A stretch of DNA of 63,815 nucleotides from an uncultured Oscillospiraceae bacterium (GTDB lineage Bacteria > Bacillota > Clostridia > Oscillospirales > Oscillospiraceae): contig CALWYL010000004.1 in assembly GCA_944385765.1 (NCBI GenBank), positions 1 through 63,815 on the forward strand. Reading direction: 5' to 3'. Below the pieces are notes generated by a model. The model worked only from the letters and a program-made list of their open reading frames with translations. It had not been told where the DNA came from and did no database searches. A program made the position numbers and the translations under genes. The stretch's first letter is position 1; each line of letters starts with the position of its first letter. This document shows positions 55,401 to 62,865 of the stretch, piece by piece.

Positions 55401-56558
55401 CTCCGGCAGGTCTGCCAGCAGGGCAAAGAGCAGGTTTTCCCCGCAGTCCCGCGAGGCCAGTCGGTACTCCTCCAGCCTGGCGGCCAGCTCTCCGCCGGTC
55501 TTTTCCGAGGTCAGCAGCGCGGATACGGCGCAGACCGTCAGTCCATCCTCCGGGACTCCCCCGGGGAGCTCCAGGCGCGGTATCAGCCTCGGCTGTGCCA
55601 GCCTGAGCACCAGCATGTCCAGCAGGCTCTTCACCAGCTCCGACACCGGGAGCAGCAGCAGCGCCGCCGTGAAGAAGCTGCGCGTGAAATATCCCCCCAG
55701 GAGGGAGAGAAACAGGCCAATCAGCAAATTGGCCGCGACATACCCGGTGCAGCCGTCCCCGCGCGGCTCCGCGCCCATGGGGCGCACGAACAGCCAGTGC
55801 CCCACGTGCGCCGCCTCTCCGGAGGACTTGCGCGCGAGCTCCAGCACAGCGCGGGCCAGCTTCTGCTCGCCGATGCCTGATTTCTTGGCCAGGCGGGTCA
55901 CCTCGCGGCGGTACATATCCCGCGTGCGCTCGTCCATCTGCGTGTATATGCCCGCCGGGTCCTGCCTCAGCACGGCCTCGGTGAGGTCGGCCGCCTCCAG
56001 CGCGCCGGAGAGGTCCAGCGTGGACAGCGCCCTCAGGCTGGTCACCGCCGCGGCCACGGCCGCCGCGGCCTCCTGGCCCTCCAGCTCCGGGACCTGAGCC
56101 GCGATGTAGGCCACGAGGGCGGCGCGCAGCGCGGCCGTGAAGGCCGCCAGCTCGCCCCTCTCCAGCGGCAGCGCCCTCTGGAAGCCGGTGAGGAACACGG
56201 ATATGCGCTCCTCGGTTATCTCGCCCAGCCCCGAACGTGTCAGGGCCCAGGCGCATCCGTATATCACAGCGCCGTCCCCGGCCGCGCGCAGCCTGCCGGC
56301 CCCCGCGATTGAGCGGGCGGCCCCCGCGCCCTCGCGCTCTATGAGATACCAGTTGTCGAGCAGCCACTCGGCCGCGGCGCCCCGGCCGCCAGCCGCCCGC
56401 TCCCGCGCCCGGCGGATGCGCGCCAGGTCCCCATACAGCGCGCGGGAGAGGCTCTTTCCGCGCACGCGGCCGCACAGCTTGAAGGATCTGGCCGTGTTCT
56501 CGGCGAACTGAGCGAGTTTCTCCATCGGTATATACATGCCTTTTGCGGCTCTGGACAT
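49401..56558 (-). CDS. Cyclic beta-1,2-glucan synthase-like protein (GT84-GH94 type)
   Basis: 2385 residues. Order: N-terminal helical region with YTQMDERTRDMYRREV (about 209), membrane segments at about 272-312, GT84 glycosyltransferase with LDSDTRL near 475 and HRWTRGDWQ near 623, further membrane segments at about 655-790, a glycoamylase-like domain (STVDSGNLAASL near 938), and a GH94 phosphorylase-like domain (FRDQLQDAVN near 1972; catalytic Asp in LDGDWNDGMD near 2104). In Brucella the same layout makes and trims cyclic glucan. It ends about 100 bases before the M16 pair starts. Start ATG 56558 follows GGAGGG. Confidence 0.9.
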   Translation of the reverse strand: MSRAAKGMYIPMEKLAQFAENTARSFKLCGRVRGKSLSRALYGDLARIRRARERAAGGRGAAAEWLLDNWYLIEREGAGAARSIAGAGRLRAAGDGAVIYGCAWALTRSGLGEITEERISVFLTGFQRALPLERGELAAFTAALRAALVAYIAAQVPELEGQEAAAAVAAAVTSLRALSTLDLSGALEAADLTEAVLRQDPAGIYTQMDERTRDMYRREVTRLAKKSGIGEQKLARAVLELARKSSGEAAHVGHWLFVRPMGAEPRGDGCTGYVAANLLIGLFLSLLGGYFTRSFFTAALLLLPVSELVKSLLDMLVLRLAQPRLIPRLELPGGVPEDGLTVCAVSALLTSEKTGGELAARLEEYRLASRDCGENLLFALLADLPEAAERTVDTDNDRLESARAAVDALNRKYGGGFYLLCRRRSFSAPDGRWMGRERKRGAIMALAALMRGGGGELSVLSGDPARLTGARYILALDSDTRLLPGAARELIGAMLHPMNRPKIENGRVVSGYGVMHPRMVTELASAVMTRFSRCFAGEGGTDPYGSACGELWMDLTGRGGFSGKGIMDAQALLECCSSLPEGAVLSHDAIEGALLRGAYLSDTELSDTFPSTAGSYFKRLHRWTRGDWQNLRFISQRWALPEAERWRLLDSLRRSLFPLGGTAALFCAAVLPGVGPYLAALSALAALFSGALPEAAAALASRPDERGESLSARGFAGSLCRALLRLALLPWEAAVCTGAALTALWRMLVTGKNLLQWQTAAQSEGHGGGLWAHARAMWPECLLGAVTAALAGGAPGICLGALWLLSPALAEYLDGGQLTRERLSEDDKALLLELAGKIWRYFTEQCTPRGGYLPPDNWQEQPPLGAAMRTSPTNIGLALVSSLAAADLGLDAPERALALAGHILDTVERLPRWRGHLYNWYDIEKLESLRPEYVSTVDSGNLAASLAAFAAGAREYGREDLAARAEALASGMDFAALYDGRRRLFHIGCDVSAGHLSEGLYDLMSSEARLTGYYAVATGQVERRHWRRLSRAMVKYGGRRGMASWTGTMFEYLMPELFLPLEPGSLLWESARFCLFVQRRDVPRGLPWGESESAFYSLDSSLSYRYKAHGCAGLALKRGMGADTVVAPYASFLALCVSPREAVRNLRRLMELDMDGRYGLWEAMDFTASRCASGGGEQVRCVMAHHLGMSLVAAANCLLDGVMVRRFMSRCEMRAFAPLLSERTSLRAVTLRPGGAEPPAKPRRGGGDAWELSGAGSDAARPRVCLLSNGVYSVMLTSTGLSCATAGGIGVYRGAEDPLRGPAGLEIRLRGEDGREFDLLPVPGAAGGLGHSFTFRGDRAVLEARGAGLRSRCTAAVIAGGTAELRVIELSSESGFRGELVLEFEPMLARVEDYVNHPAFWRLGMHALLAGDALLLSRLPRAGTGACCLCALADRAGTWRANEGGEALGWLNHPRAEFRVPVSLGAGGSWALKFTIAWGAEAEGTLMTARQALCAPPEAFADLLTAKAALDGLDSRGVAAAMELAAALAFPRAGMERRGGREELWRHGVSGDDPIICARFTDLGCRRAAGELIRQHSLLRACGLRSDLVFLTADGGDYLRGLSRSVSELLSECSLEALSGARGGVHTADISAEELLRAAAVEVDLSHPQEGGARRPPQAPFPDFPPLPRRRRGAYPDCEWLPDGSFAFNTRGSLPPRAWTHVLANGGMGFLAADSGLGCMWHGNARERRINTWICDEKAVSGPETLEMEVGGRRLSLFADEDGVDCRVTFGFGFARWEKCGAAVTALAPPGEDARLLIVENASGTLYWKTDLTLSESERDSRYVVTSCAEGLMSAASPCWEGAGVSAAFSQAPREWTCDRAAWLAGSPAHEQGAGLLPCFAAAFQARTLVIAVSPDASLASELSRVERARAELERTVEHWRAVTGRLRVHTPDAALDRFMNGWAVYQALCCRLLGRTGQYQSGGAFGFRDQLQDAVNLILIDPSLARSRILDCCARQYEEGDVMHWWHPRGNGARGVRTRCSDDYLWLPWAVAEYVQRTGNRAILGEKTAFLRSDVLGEDERSRYEQPPSTEERCTVLEHCRRAFALYGRRGTGAHGLPLMLDGDWNDGMDAVGRAGRGESVWLAWFHAHTAREFAGVLEEEGLAAEAEKLRRSAGESARAADAAWDGGWYLRGYYDSGAPLGGAGAKGCEIDSIAQSWAAICREAPPERRKAALDAALSRLFDPERPLARLFEPPFCAEGERAGYIRSYGPGFRENGGQYTHAAIWLALACFREGRAEEGLALLRCALPRQDGAYGAEPFVIPADVCAAPERYGEAGWNWYTGSAGWFFRTAAEELLGLRLRGGKLSFSPRLPESWDGFEAEWTDGSGQVHRLSADRGGSTVES

Positions 56559-56634
56559 CTCTTTTCCCTCCGTTTGCTTCTCGTGAACTAATTTTGCCCA
56601 TGGCGGCGGTCGCTATACCGTCAAATAAAAATGC

Positions 56635-56663
56635 TTGACAGCGGCCGGACAATGGTTTATAAT
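56635..56663 (+). promoter_or_regulatory. Consensus promoter of the ylxM-ffh operon
   Basis: -35 TTGACA (56635-56640), 17-base spacer, -10 TATAAT (56658-56663): a full consensus match. Confidence 0.9.
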
Positions 56664-56703
56664 CGTCGAGGCTGTAAAGGGCCGGACTTTTACATCGGGG
56701 GCG

Positions 56704-57060
56704 ATGACCGTGGCGGACGACACCGTATTCCGCACGATGCTGTTCGATTTTTACGGCGAATTGCTCACGGACAAGCAGCGGGAGTACTTCGACCTCCACT
56801 ATAACGAGGACCTCTCCCTGGCGGAGATTGCCTCGCTCACCGGCGTCTCGCGCCAGGCCGTGTGGGACAACATACGGCGGGCGGAGGCCGCGCTGAGGGA
56901 CATAGAGGACAAGGTCGGCCTGGTATCGCGCTTCCGCCAGCAGCGTCAGGCTCTGAACGAGGCCGCCGCGGAGCTCTCAGCTCTGCTGGCGAACCCCGAC
57001 GGCACAGTGAGGGAGACGGCTCGCGCCGTCATGGACCGGCTGCAGCGCATCGAGTTCTAG
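56704..57060 (+). CDS. ylxM: YlxM family SRP-associated DNA/RNA-binding protein
   Basis: 118 residues. Sigma-70 region 4-like helix-turn-helix: LLTDKQREYFDLHYNEDLSLAEIA then GVSRQAVWDNIRRAE. Genes of this family sit before ffh across Firmicutes. The start may be ATG 56704 or GTG 56710; the GGGGG at 56697-56701 is spaced better for the GTG. Confidence 0.9.
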   Translation: MTVADDTVFRTMLFDFYGELLTDKQREYFDLHYNEDLSLAEIASLTGVSRQAVWDNIRRAEAALRDIEDKVGLVSRFRQQRQALNEAAAELSALLANPDGTVRETARAVMDRLQRIEF

Positions 57061-57072
57061 AGGAGGGCAGGC

Positions 57073-58434
57073 ATGGCATTCGAGGGCCTTTCAAGCAAGC
57101 TGAGCGAGACTTTCAAGCGCCTCCGCGGCAAGGGGCGGCTGTCCGAGCAGGACATCACCGAGGCCATGCGCGAGGTGCGCCTGGCCCTGCTGGAGGCCGA
57201 CGTCAGCTATAAAGTGGTCAAGGACTTCATCAAGCGCGTGAGCGAGCGGGCCAAGGGCGCCGAGGTGCTGGAGAGCCTCTCCCCCGCGCAGATGGTGATA
57301 AAGATAGTCAACGACGAGCTGCGCCAGCTGATGGGCAGCGAGAACAGGAAGCTGAACATCTCCTCCAAGTCGCCCAGCGTGGTCATGCTGGTGGGCCTGC
57401 AGGGCGCGGGCAAGACCACCAACGGCGCCAAACTCGCCGCACTGATGAAGAAATCCCAGGGCAAGCGGCCGTTGCTGGTGGCCTGCGACGTCTACCGCCC
57501 GGCGGCCATAAAGCAGCTGGAGACCGTGGGCGCGCAGCTGGACATCCCCGTGTTCCAGATGGGCCAGGGCGACCCGGTGGAGATAGCCAGGGCGGGCATA
57601 GCCCACGCGAAGAGGTACGGCAACGACCTGGTGTTCCTGGACACCGCGGGCCGGCTGCACATAGACGAGGCGCTGATGGACGAGCTCCGGCGCATAAAAG
57701 AGGTCACGGAGCCGGCCGAGATACTGCTGGTGGTCGACGCCATGACCGGTCAGGACGCGGTGAACGCCGCCTCCGCCTTTGACGAGCAGCTCGGCATCAC
57801 GGGCGTCATGCTCACCAAGCTGGACGGCGACGCCCGCGGCGGTGCGGCCCTCTCCGTCACCGCCGTGACGGGCAAGCCCATCAAGTTCGCCGGCGTGGGC
57901 GAGAAGCTCGACCAGATAGAGCCCTTCCACCCCGACCGCATGGCCGGACGCATACTCGGCATGGGCGACGTGCTGACGCTGATAGAGAAGGCCGAGCAGG
58001 CCATGGACGAAAAAAAGGCCGCCGAGATGGCCGACAAGCTGCGTCAGAACCGCTTCACGCTCACCGACTACTACGACCAGCTCACCCAGCTCAAGGGTAT
58101 GGGCTCCATGGAGGACATAGCCGGCATGATGGGCCTGAGCCCCAAGGCGCTCAAGGGCGCCAAGGTGGACGAAAAGGCCATGGCCCACACCGAGGCCATC
58201 ATCCTCTCCATGACCCCGCGCGAGCGGGAAAACCCCGGCATCCTCGGCAACTCGCGCAAAAAGCGCATCGCCGCCGGCAGCGGCACCAGCGTGGTGGAGG
58301 TAAACCGCCTGCTCAAGCAGTACGACATGATGCTCCAGCTCGTCAAGCAGATGAACGGCAACAGCCGAAAGATGAAGAAATTCGCCAAGATGGGCGGCAT
58401 CCCCGGCATGCCGGGCGGATTCCCGGGATTTTAA
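57073..58434 (+). CDS. ffh: Signal recognition particle protein Ffh
   Basis: 453 residues. N domain 1-90, G domain with GLQGAGKTTNGAKLA near 107, DVYRPAA, DTAGRLHIDE and TKLDGDARGG, then a Met-rich M domain ending MGGIPGMPGGFPGF. Binds signal sequences with 4.5S RNA. Twelve bases after ylxM. Confidence 0.97.
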   Translation: MAFEGLSSKLSETFKRLRGKGRLSEQDITEAMREVRLALLEADVSYKVVKDFIKRVSERAKGAEVLESLSPAQMVIKIVNDELRQLMGSENRKLNISSKSPSVVMLVGLQGAGKTTNGAKLAALMKKSQGKRPLLVACDVYRPAAIKQLETVGAQLDIPVFQMGQGDPVEIARAGIAHAKRYGNDLVFLDTAGRLHIDEALMDELRRIKEVTEPAEILLVVDAMTGQDAVNAASAFDEQLGITGVMLTKLDGDARGGAALSVTAVTGKPIKFAGVGEKLDQIEPFHPDRMAGRILGMGDVLTLIEKAEQAMDEKKAAEMADKLRQNRFTLTDYYDQLTQLKGMGSMEDIAGMMGLSPKALKGAKVDEKAMAHTEAIILSMTPRERENPGILGNSRKKRIAAGSGTSVVEVNRLLKQYDMMLQLVKQMNGNSRKMKKFAKMGGIPGMPGGFPGF

Positions 58435-58498
58435 GATTGCCTGAAACCGCGCTCTGCGTGATTTCACATATGGAAAAACGACATGGAGGTGAAAATAA

Positions 58499-58735
58499 AT
58501 GGTAAAGATCAGGCTCCGCAGGATGGGCGCCAAGAAGGCCCCCTTCTACAGGATAGTCGTCGCCGACTCCCGCAGCCCGCGCGACGGCAGGTTCATTGAG
58601 GAGATAGGCCTCTACGACCCGCTGGCCGACAGCGAGAAGCTGAAGGTGGATCTCGAGCGCGCCAAGTACTGGATTGCCAACGGCGCACAGCCGACCGACA
58701 CCGTCAGGGCGCTGCTCAAAAAGGCGGAAGCGTAA
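58499..58735 (+). CDS. rpsP: 30S ribosomal protein S16
   Basis: 78 residues, family start [21 protein letters not shown], and [10 protein letters not shown] 58499 follows GGAGGTG. Confidence 0.97.
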   Translation: MVKIRLRRMGAKKAPFYRIVVADSRSPRDGRFIEEIGLYDPLADSEKLKVDLERAKYWIANGAQPTDTVRALLKKAEA

Positions 58736-58752
58736 GGAGAGCTGCAGCTGCA

Positions 58753-58983
58753 ATGAATGAATTACTGACCTATATCATACAGAACCTGGTCGACGAACCC
58801 GACCAGGTGTCTGTGACCGAGCGCAAAGCCGAGGGCGAGACCATCTTTGAGGTCAGGGTCGCCGCGGGCGATATGGGCAAGGTCATCGGCCGCCAGGGCC
58901 GCATAGTCAAGGAGATACGCACGCTGATGAAGGCCGTGGCCCAGAGGCACGGCAAGCGCGTCAGCGTGGACATCCTGGACTGA
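58753..58983 (+). CDS. khpA: KH domain RNA-binding protein KhpA
   Basis: 76 residues, a single KH domain with the GxxG loop in GKVIGRQGRIVKEIR. Seventeen bases after rpsP, the standard order. Confidence 0.95.
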   Translation: MNELLTYIIQNLVDEPDQVSVTERKAEGETIFEVRVAAGDMGKVIGRQGRIVKEIRTLMKAVAQRHGKRVSVDILD

Positions 58984-58990
58984 ATCAAAC

Positions 58991-59024
58991 TGCCGAAAAA
59001 GCGCCTGAAGGCGCTTTTTCGGCA
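58991..59024 (+). terminator. Terminator between khpA and rimM
   Basis: A 15-bp stem (58991-59005 with 59010-59024) whose core GCGCC-TGAA-GGCGC is followed by TTTTT. It splits the usual rpsP-khpA-rimM-trmD operon; read-through or another promoter must supply rimM-trmD. Confidence 0.75.
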
Positions 59025-59043
59025 TTGTAAATTGGGGTGTGCT

Positions 59044-59532
59044 ATGCAGAAAGAACTCTTGGAAATAGGCAAAATCGTAAATACCCACGGAATAAAGGGC
59101 GAGCTCAAGCTGCTGCCCCACGAGGATGACCCCGGGGACCTGCGCGGCCTCCAATCGCTCTTCATAGACGGCCGCGAACTGAAGGTCCTCTCCGCCAGGG
59201 TGCACAAGGGCGCGCTGCTGGTCACCCTGGAGGGCGTGAACGACATGGACGCCGCGCTGGAGTACAAGGGCCGCGCCGTCTGTGCCGACCGCTCCGACCC
59301 CGGGCTGTCCGCGGGCTTTGTGTTTATGGGGGATCTCATCGGCTACGAGGTATACACCGAGTCCGGAGAGCCGCTGGGCGCGGTGGAGGAGATAATACGC
59401 ACCCCGGCCCACGAGGTCTACGCGGTGCGGGGGAACGGGCCGGAGCACCTCATCCCAGCCGTGCCCGAGTTCTTGAAGCACCTGGACACGGTCTCCAGGC
59501 GGCTGACCGTGCGTCTCATAGAGGGTATGTGA
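59044..59532 (+). CDS. rimM: 16S rRNA processing protein RimM
   Basis: 162 residues. IGKIVNTHGIKGELKL at the N-terminus and the PRC-barrel part with HLIPAVPEFLKHLD. Helps mature the 30S head. ATG 59044 with GGGGTG upstream rather than the in-frame TTG 59032. Confidence 0.95.
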   Translation: MQKELLEIGKIVNTHGIKGELKLLPHEDDPGDLRGLQSLFIDGRELKVLSARVHKGALLVTLEGVNDMDAALEYKGRAVCADRSDPGLSAGFVFMGDLIGYEVYTESGEPLGAVEEIIRTPAHEVYAVRGNGPEHLIPAVPEFLKHLDTVSRRLTVRLIEGM

Positions 59533-59533
59533 T

Positions 59534-60826
59534 ATGGCGCCCTACAGGATAGACATCTTGACTCTCTTCCCCGACAGCATGTCCCGCGTGCTGGGCGAGA
59601 GCATCATAGGCCGCGCGGAGAAAAAGGGCGCTGTGGAGATAAACTGCGTACAGATACGCGACTACACGGAAAACAGGCAGATGCAGGTGGACGACTACCC
59701 CTATGGCGGCGGCTGGGGCCTGGTGATGATGGCCCAGCCGCTCAAGAGCTGCCTGGACGACGTGATGCGCAGCGCCGGCGGGCGCCGCAGCCGCGTGATA
59801 TACATGTCCCCCCAGGGCAGGCCCTTCAATCAGGAGGAGGCCAAGCGCCTGCGCCGGGATTACGACCACCTCGTCCTCGTCTGCGGCCACTACGAGGGCG
59901 TGGACGAGCGCTTCATAGAGCAGTGCGTGGACGAGGAGATATCCCTGGGCGACTTTGTGCTCACCGGAGGCGAGATCGCCGCCATGGCGGTGGCGGACTG
60001 TGTCTGCCGCATGGTGCCCGGCGTGCTGGCCGACGAGGAGTGCTACACCGGCGAGAGCCACTGGGACGGGCTGCTGGAGTACCCCCAGTACACCAGACCG
60101 GAGGTCTGGGAGGGCCGCGCCGTCCCGGAGGTGCTGCTCACCGGCGACCACGAGAAGGTCCGCCTCTGGCGGAGGCGCAAGCAGCTGGAGCGCACGCTGG
60201 ATAAGCGCCCTGACATGTTTGAGCGGCTCCAGCTGAGCTCCAAAGAGGACAGGCGGCTGGTTGAGGAGCTCAAATACGAGCGCCTGCCGGAGCGCCTGAA
60301 GCTGAAGTTTGAGCCGCGCCGCGCCGAGGAGCGCGACATCGGCCGCCTGCTGGATATAGCGGAACAGGCAAAAGCTTACCTGAGGGAGAGCGGGGTGGAC
60401 CAGTGGCAGGAGGGCTACCCCAACCGGGCGGCCTTTGAGGCCGACATAGCCGCCTCCCGCGGCTGGGTGTTCGAGCACGAGGGCGCGGTCGCCGGCTACG
60501 AGTGCGTCTCCATGGAGCCGGAAGCCAGTTACCGCGGCATCGCCGGCGAGTGGCTCACCGGGGGCGAAAACTACGCCGTCATACACCGCACCATGGCCGC
60601 CGCCGAATTCCGGCACACCTCGCTCTCGCGCGAGATGTTCTCGCTGGCGGAGGACCTGGCCGCCGGCATGGGCAAGGAGAGCGTGCGCGTGGACACCCAC
60701 CGGGACAACGCCGCCATGAACAGGCTCCTGCAGAAACTGGGCTATACGCGCTGCGGAGAGGTGATAGTCACCCTCAAGGGCCCGGGACATGACCCCAGGC
60801 GCAGCGGATATGAGAAACTGATATAA
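59534..60826 (+). CDS. trmD: Fusion: tRNA (guanine-N1)-methyltransferase TrmD with a C-terminal GNAT domain
   Basis: 430 residues. TrmD at 1 to about 250: IDILTLFPD, MSPQGRPFNQE, VCGHYEGVDERF and LTGGEIAA trefoil-knot motifs. The residue after YGGG is W where many enzymes have P. From about 258 a GNAT-like domain follows (RRAEERDIGRLLDIAEQAKAYL, GVDQWQEGYPN, THRDNAAMNRLLQKLGY). TrmD makes m1G37; the acetyltransferase substrate is unknown. The frame is open through the join with no stop or internal start with a clear site. Confidence 0.92.
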   Translation: MAPYRIDILTLFPDSMSRVLGESIIGRAEKKGAVEINCVQIRDYTENRQMQVDDYPYGGGWGLVMMAQPLKSCLDDVMRSAGGRRSRVIYMSPQGRPFNQEEAKRLRRDYDHLVLVCGHYEGVDERFIEQCVDEEISLGDFVLTGGEIAAMAVADCVCRMVPGVLADEECYTGESHWDGLLEYPQYTRPEVWEGRAVPEVLLTGDHEKVRLWRRRKQLERTLDKRPDMFERLQLSSKEDRRLVEELKYERLPERLKLKFEPRRAEERDIGRLLDIAEQAKAYLRESGVDQWQEGYPNRAAFEADIAASRGWVFEHEGAVAGYECVSMEPEASYRGIAGEWLTGGENYAVIHRTMAAAEFRHTSLSREMFSLAEDLAAGMGKESVRVDTHRDNAAMNRLLQKLGYTRCGEVIVTLKGPGHDPRRSGYEKLI

Positions 60827-60838
60827 GGGGGATGCGGC

Positions 60839-61036
60839 ATGGCTAAAAGGGAAAAGCGTTTTGTTGTAAAAGAGGATCAGAGCTTCTACTTTGGCGCGCT
60901 GATGGTCGTGGTGGATACGGCCACGGGCGTCAACTATCTCGTCACCTACGGCAACGGTGCCTCCGGCGTCACGCCGCTGCTGGACTCTGCCGGCAACGTC
61001 GTAGTGGACAGCACGGCGCAATACGCCGCCGAATGA
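60839..61036 (+). CDS. DUF6440 family protein
   Basis: 65 residues. KRFVVKEDQSFYFGALMVVVDTATGVNYLVTYGNGASGVTPLLD pattern typical of this small clostridial family (beta-rich, unknown function). ATG 60839 follows GGGGGATG. Confidence 0.78.
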   Translation: MAKREKRFVVKEDQSFYFGALMVVVDTATGVNYLVTYGNGASGVTPLLDSAGNVVVDSTAQYAAE

Positions 61037-61056
61037 CAGGTTTTGAGGTGTTTTGA

Positions 61057-61845
61057 ATGGTACTTGGCATAGACATGGGGGCCTCCGCCGTCAAGCTCTG
61101 CGCGCTCGAGGGCGGAGAGGTGGCTCTCACCCACTACGAGCCCGGCCGCGCGGTGGATGTGCCGGCCCTGCTCGGCTCCCTGGGCATAGATCCGTCCTCC
61201 GCTGAGCGCATAGCCCTCACCGGGCTCTCTGCCGGCTCAGCCGGGCTGGAGTCCCCCGGGCTCTCCCCCGTCCGCGTCCCCGAGCCCGCCGCCATTGGCG
61301 CCGGCGCGCAGTGGCTCACCTCCAGGGACGACCTGGTGGTGGCCAGCATCGGCACCGGCACGGCCTTCGTGCACGCCCGCGGCGGCGAATACCGCCATAT
61401 CTGCGGCACTGGTGTGGGCGGCGGGACCCTGCGCGGCCTGGCCAGGCGCGTGCTGGGCCTGGACGACATGCGCGAGTTTGACAAGCTGGCCCTGGGCGGC
61501 GACACCAACCGGGTGGATTTGCTGATTGGGGATTTCGTGGAGAGCTACGGCCAGCTGGACCCCTATCTCACGGCCTCCAACCTCGCCCGGCTGGAGCCCC
61601 CCGCCGGCGACGCGGACTGGGCCGCCGGCCTCACAAACATGGTGCTGCAGGTCATCGGCACCATGTCCATGATGGCCTGCATGGCCACAGGCGCCGTGGC
61701 GGTCGCCGTGATAGGCGCTCTGGCCGGCACCGCGGCCTCTCGGGAGAACTTCGCCACCTTCACCCGGGCCTACGGCACGGAGTTCATCATACCGGAACAC
61801 TGCGAGTGCGCCACGGCCATAGGCGCGGCGAGGCTGCTCATATGA
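61057..61845 (+). CDS. coaW: Type II pantothenate kinase
   Basis: 262 residues. ASKHA fold: VLGIDMGASAVKL phosphate loop, SIGTGTAFVHA, GTGVGGGTLRGLARRVLG. First step of CoA synthesis; with the CoaE domain at 39.4 kb the window has two CoA steps. Stop overlaps the rsmA start (ATGA). Confidence 0.88.
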   Translation: MVLGIDMGASAVKLCALEGGEVALTHYEPGRAVDVPALLGSLGIDPSSAERIALTGLSAGSAGLESPGLSPVRVPEPAAIGAGAQWLTSRDDLVVASIGTGTAFVHARGGEYRHICGTGVGGGTLRGLARRVLGLDDMREFDKLALGGDTNRVDLLIGDFVESYGQLDPYLTASNLARLEPPAGDADWAAGLTNMVLQVIGTMSMMACMATGAVAVAVIGALAGTAASRENFATFTRAYGTEFIIPEHCECATAIGAARLLI

Positions 61846-62708
61846 ACCCGGCCAACGCCTCCGAGCTGCGCGCGGCCCTGCAGCGCCACGGTTTCCGCTT
61901 CTCCAAATCCAAGGGGCAGAACTTCCTCATCGACCCCTCCGTCCCCCGGCGCATAGCCGAGGCCTCCGGCGCGGACGTAGGCTCCTTCGCGCTGGAGATA
62001 GGCCCGGGGGCCGGCAGCCTCACCGTGGAGCTCGCCGCCCGGGCGGCAAAGGTCTGCGCCGTGGAGCTGGACGCCTCCGTCCTCCCCCTGCTCCATGAGT
62101 CCCTGGAGGGGCTGGAGAATGTGGAGGTAGTGAATGCGGACGCCCTCAAGCTAGACTTATGTAAACTAATATCCGAACGGGCCGGCGGGCTCTCCCCCCT
62201 TGTCTGTGCAAACCTGCCCTACAGCATCACCTCCCCGCTGTTGGCTAAAATCATTGATTCCGGCTGTTTCCGGCTGATAACAGTGATGATACAGCGCGAG
62301 GTGGCACAGAGGCTCTGCGCCAAGCCCGGCACGCCCGACTACGGAGCCTTTACGATTTATGTAAACTGGCACTGCCGTATAGAGCGCCTCTTCGACGTGC
62401 CCCCCGGCTGCTTCATGCCCCAGCCGAAGGTGACCAGCAGCGTGGTCCGCCTGACCCCGCTCGCCGCTCCCCCCTGCGAATGTGCGGACGCGGAGTTGAT
62501 GTTCCGCTGTGTGCGCGCGTCCTTCTCCCAGCGGCGCAAGACCCTGCAGAACGCCCTCTCCAACGCCCTGCCCTCTCTCAGCCGGGAGCTGGCGGCCGCC
62601 GCCTGCGAGGCGGCCGGCATCTCCCCCATGGCCAGGGGCGAGACGCTGTCGGTCGCCGACTTCGCCCGTCTGGCCGACAATGTCGCAGTAGTAACTAAAA
62701 ATCCCTGA
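61842..62708 (+). CDS. rsmA: 16S rRNA (adenine(1518/1519)-N6)-dimethyltransferase RsmA
   Basis: 288 residues. SKSKGQNFLID, SAM motif LEIGPGAGSLT, and the adenine pocket NLPYSITSPLL. ATG 61842 overlaps the coaW stop. It holds two copies of the AT-rich TTATGTAAAC motif exactly 200 bases apart (62157 and 62357), spelled with codons rare in this genome. Confidence 0.96.
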   Translation: MNPANASELRAALQRHGFRFSKSKGQNFLIDPSVPRRIAEASGADVGSFALEIGPGAGSLTVELAARAAKVCAVELDASVLPLLHESLEGLENVEVVNADALKLDLCKLISERAGGLSPLVCANLPYSITSPLLAKIIDSGCFRLITVMIQREVAQRLCAKPGTPDYGAFTIYVNWHCRIERLFDVPPGCFMPQPKVTSSVVRLTPLAAPPCECADAELMFRCVRASFSQRRKTLQNALSNALPSLSRELAAAACEAAGISPMARGETLSVADFARLADNVAVVTKNP

Positions 62709-62739
62709 GAAACGCCGCTAAAAAGTACAAATAATACAC

Positions 62740-62768
62740 TTGAACTACAGGAAGAAACATGATATACT
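62740..62768 (+). promoter_or_regulatory. ppdK promoter
   Basis: -35 TTGAAC (62740-62745), 17-base spacer, -10 TATACT (62763-62768), about 90 bases upstream of the ATG. Confidence 0.75.
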
Positions 62769-62778
62769 TTCCAAGGTC

Positions 62779-62802
62779 GTATGATACATTTGAATCGTAT
62801 CA
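62779..62802. promoter_or_regulatory. Operator-like inverted repeat in the ppdK leader
   Basis: TGATAC-N9-GTATCA (62782-62802), overlapped by a 9-bp palindrome GTATGATAC (62779-62787). It begins about 11 bases after the -10, where a regulator could block transcription of ppdK. Confidence 0.55.
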
Positions 62803-62865
62803 AAACACCTTGTTTTTTCCGCGTGTTCTTTAAACTCACATACACTTTTGAAAGGACGTTGAAGG

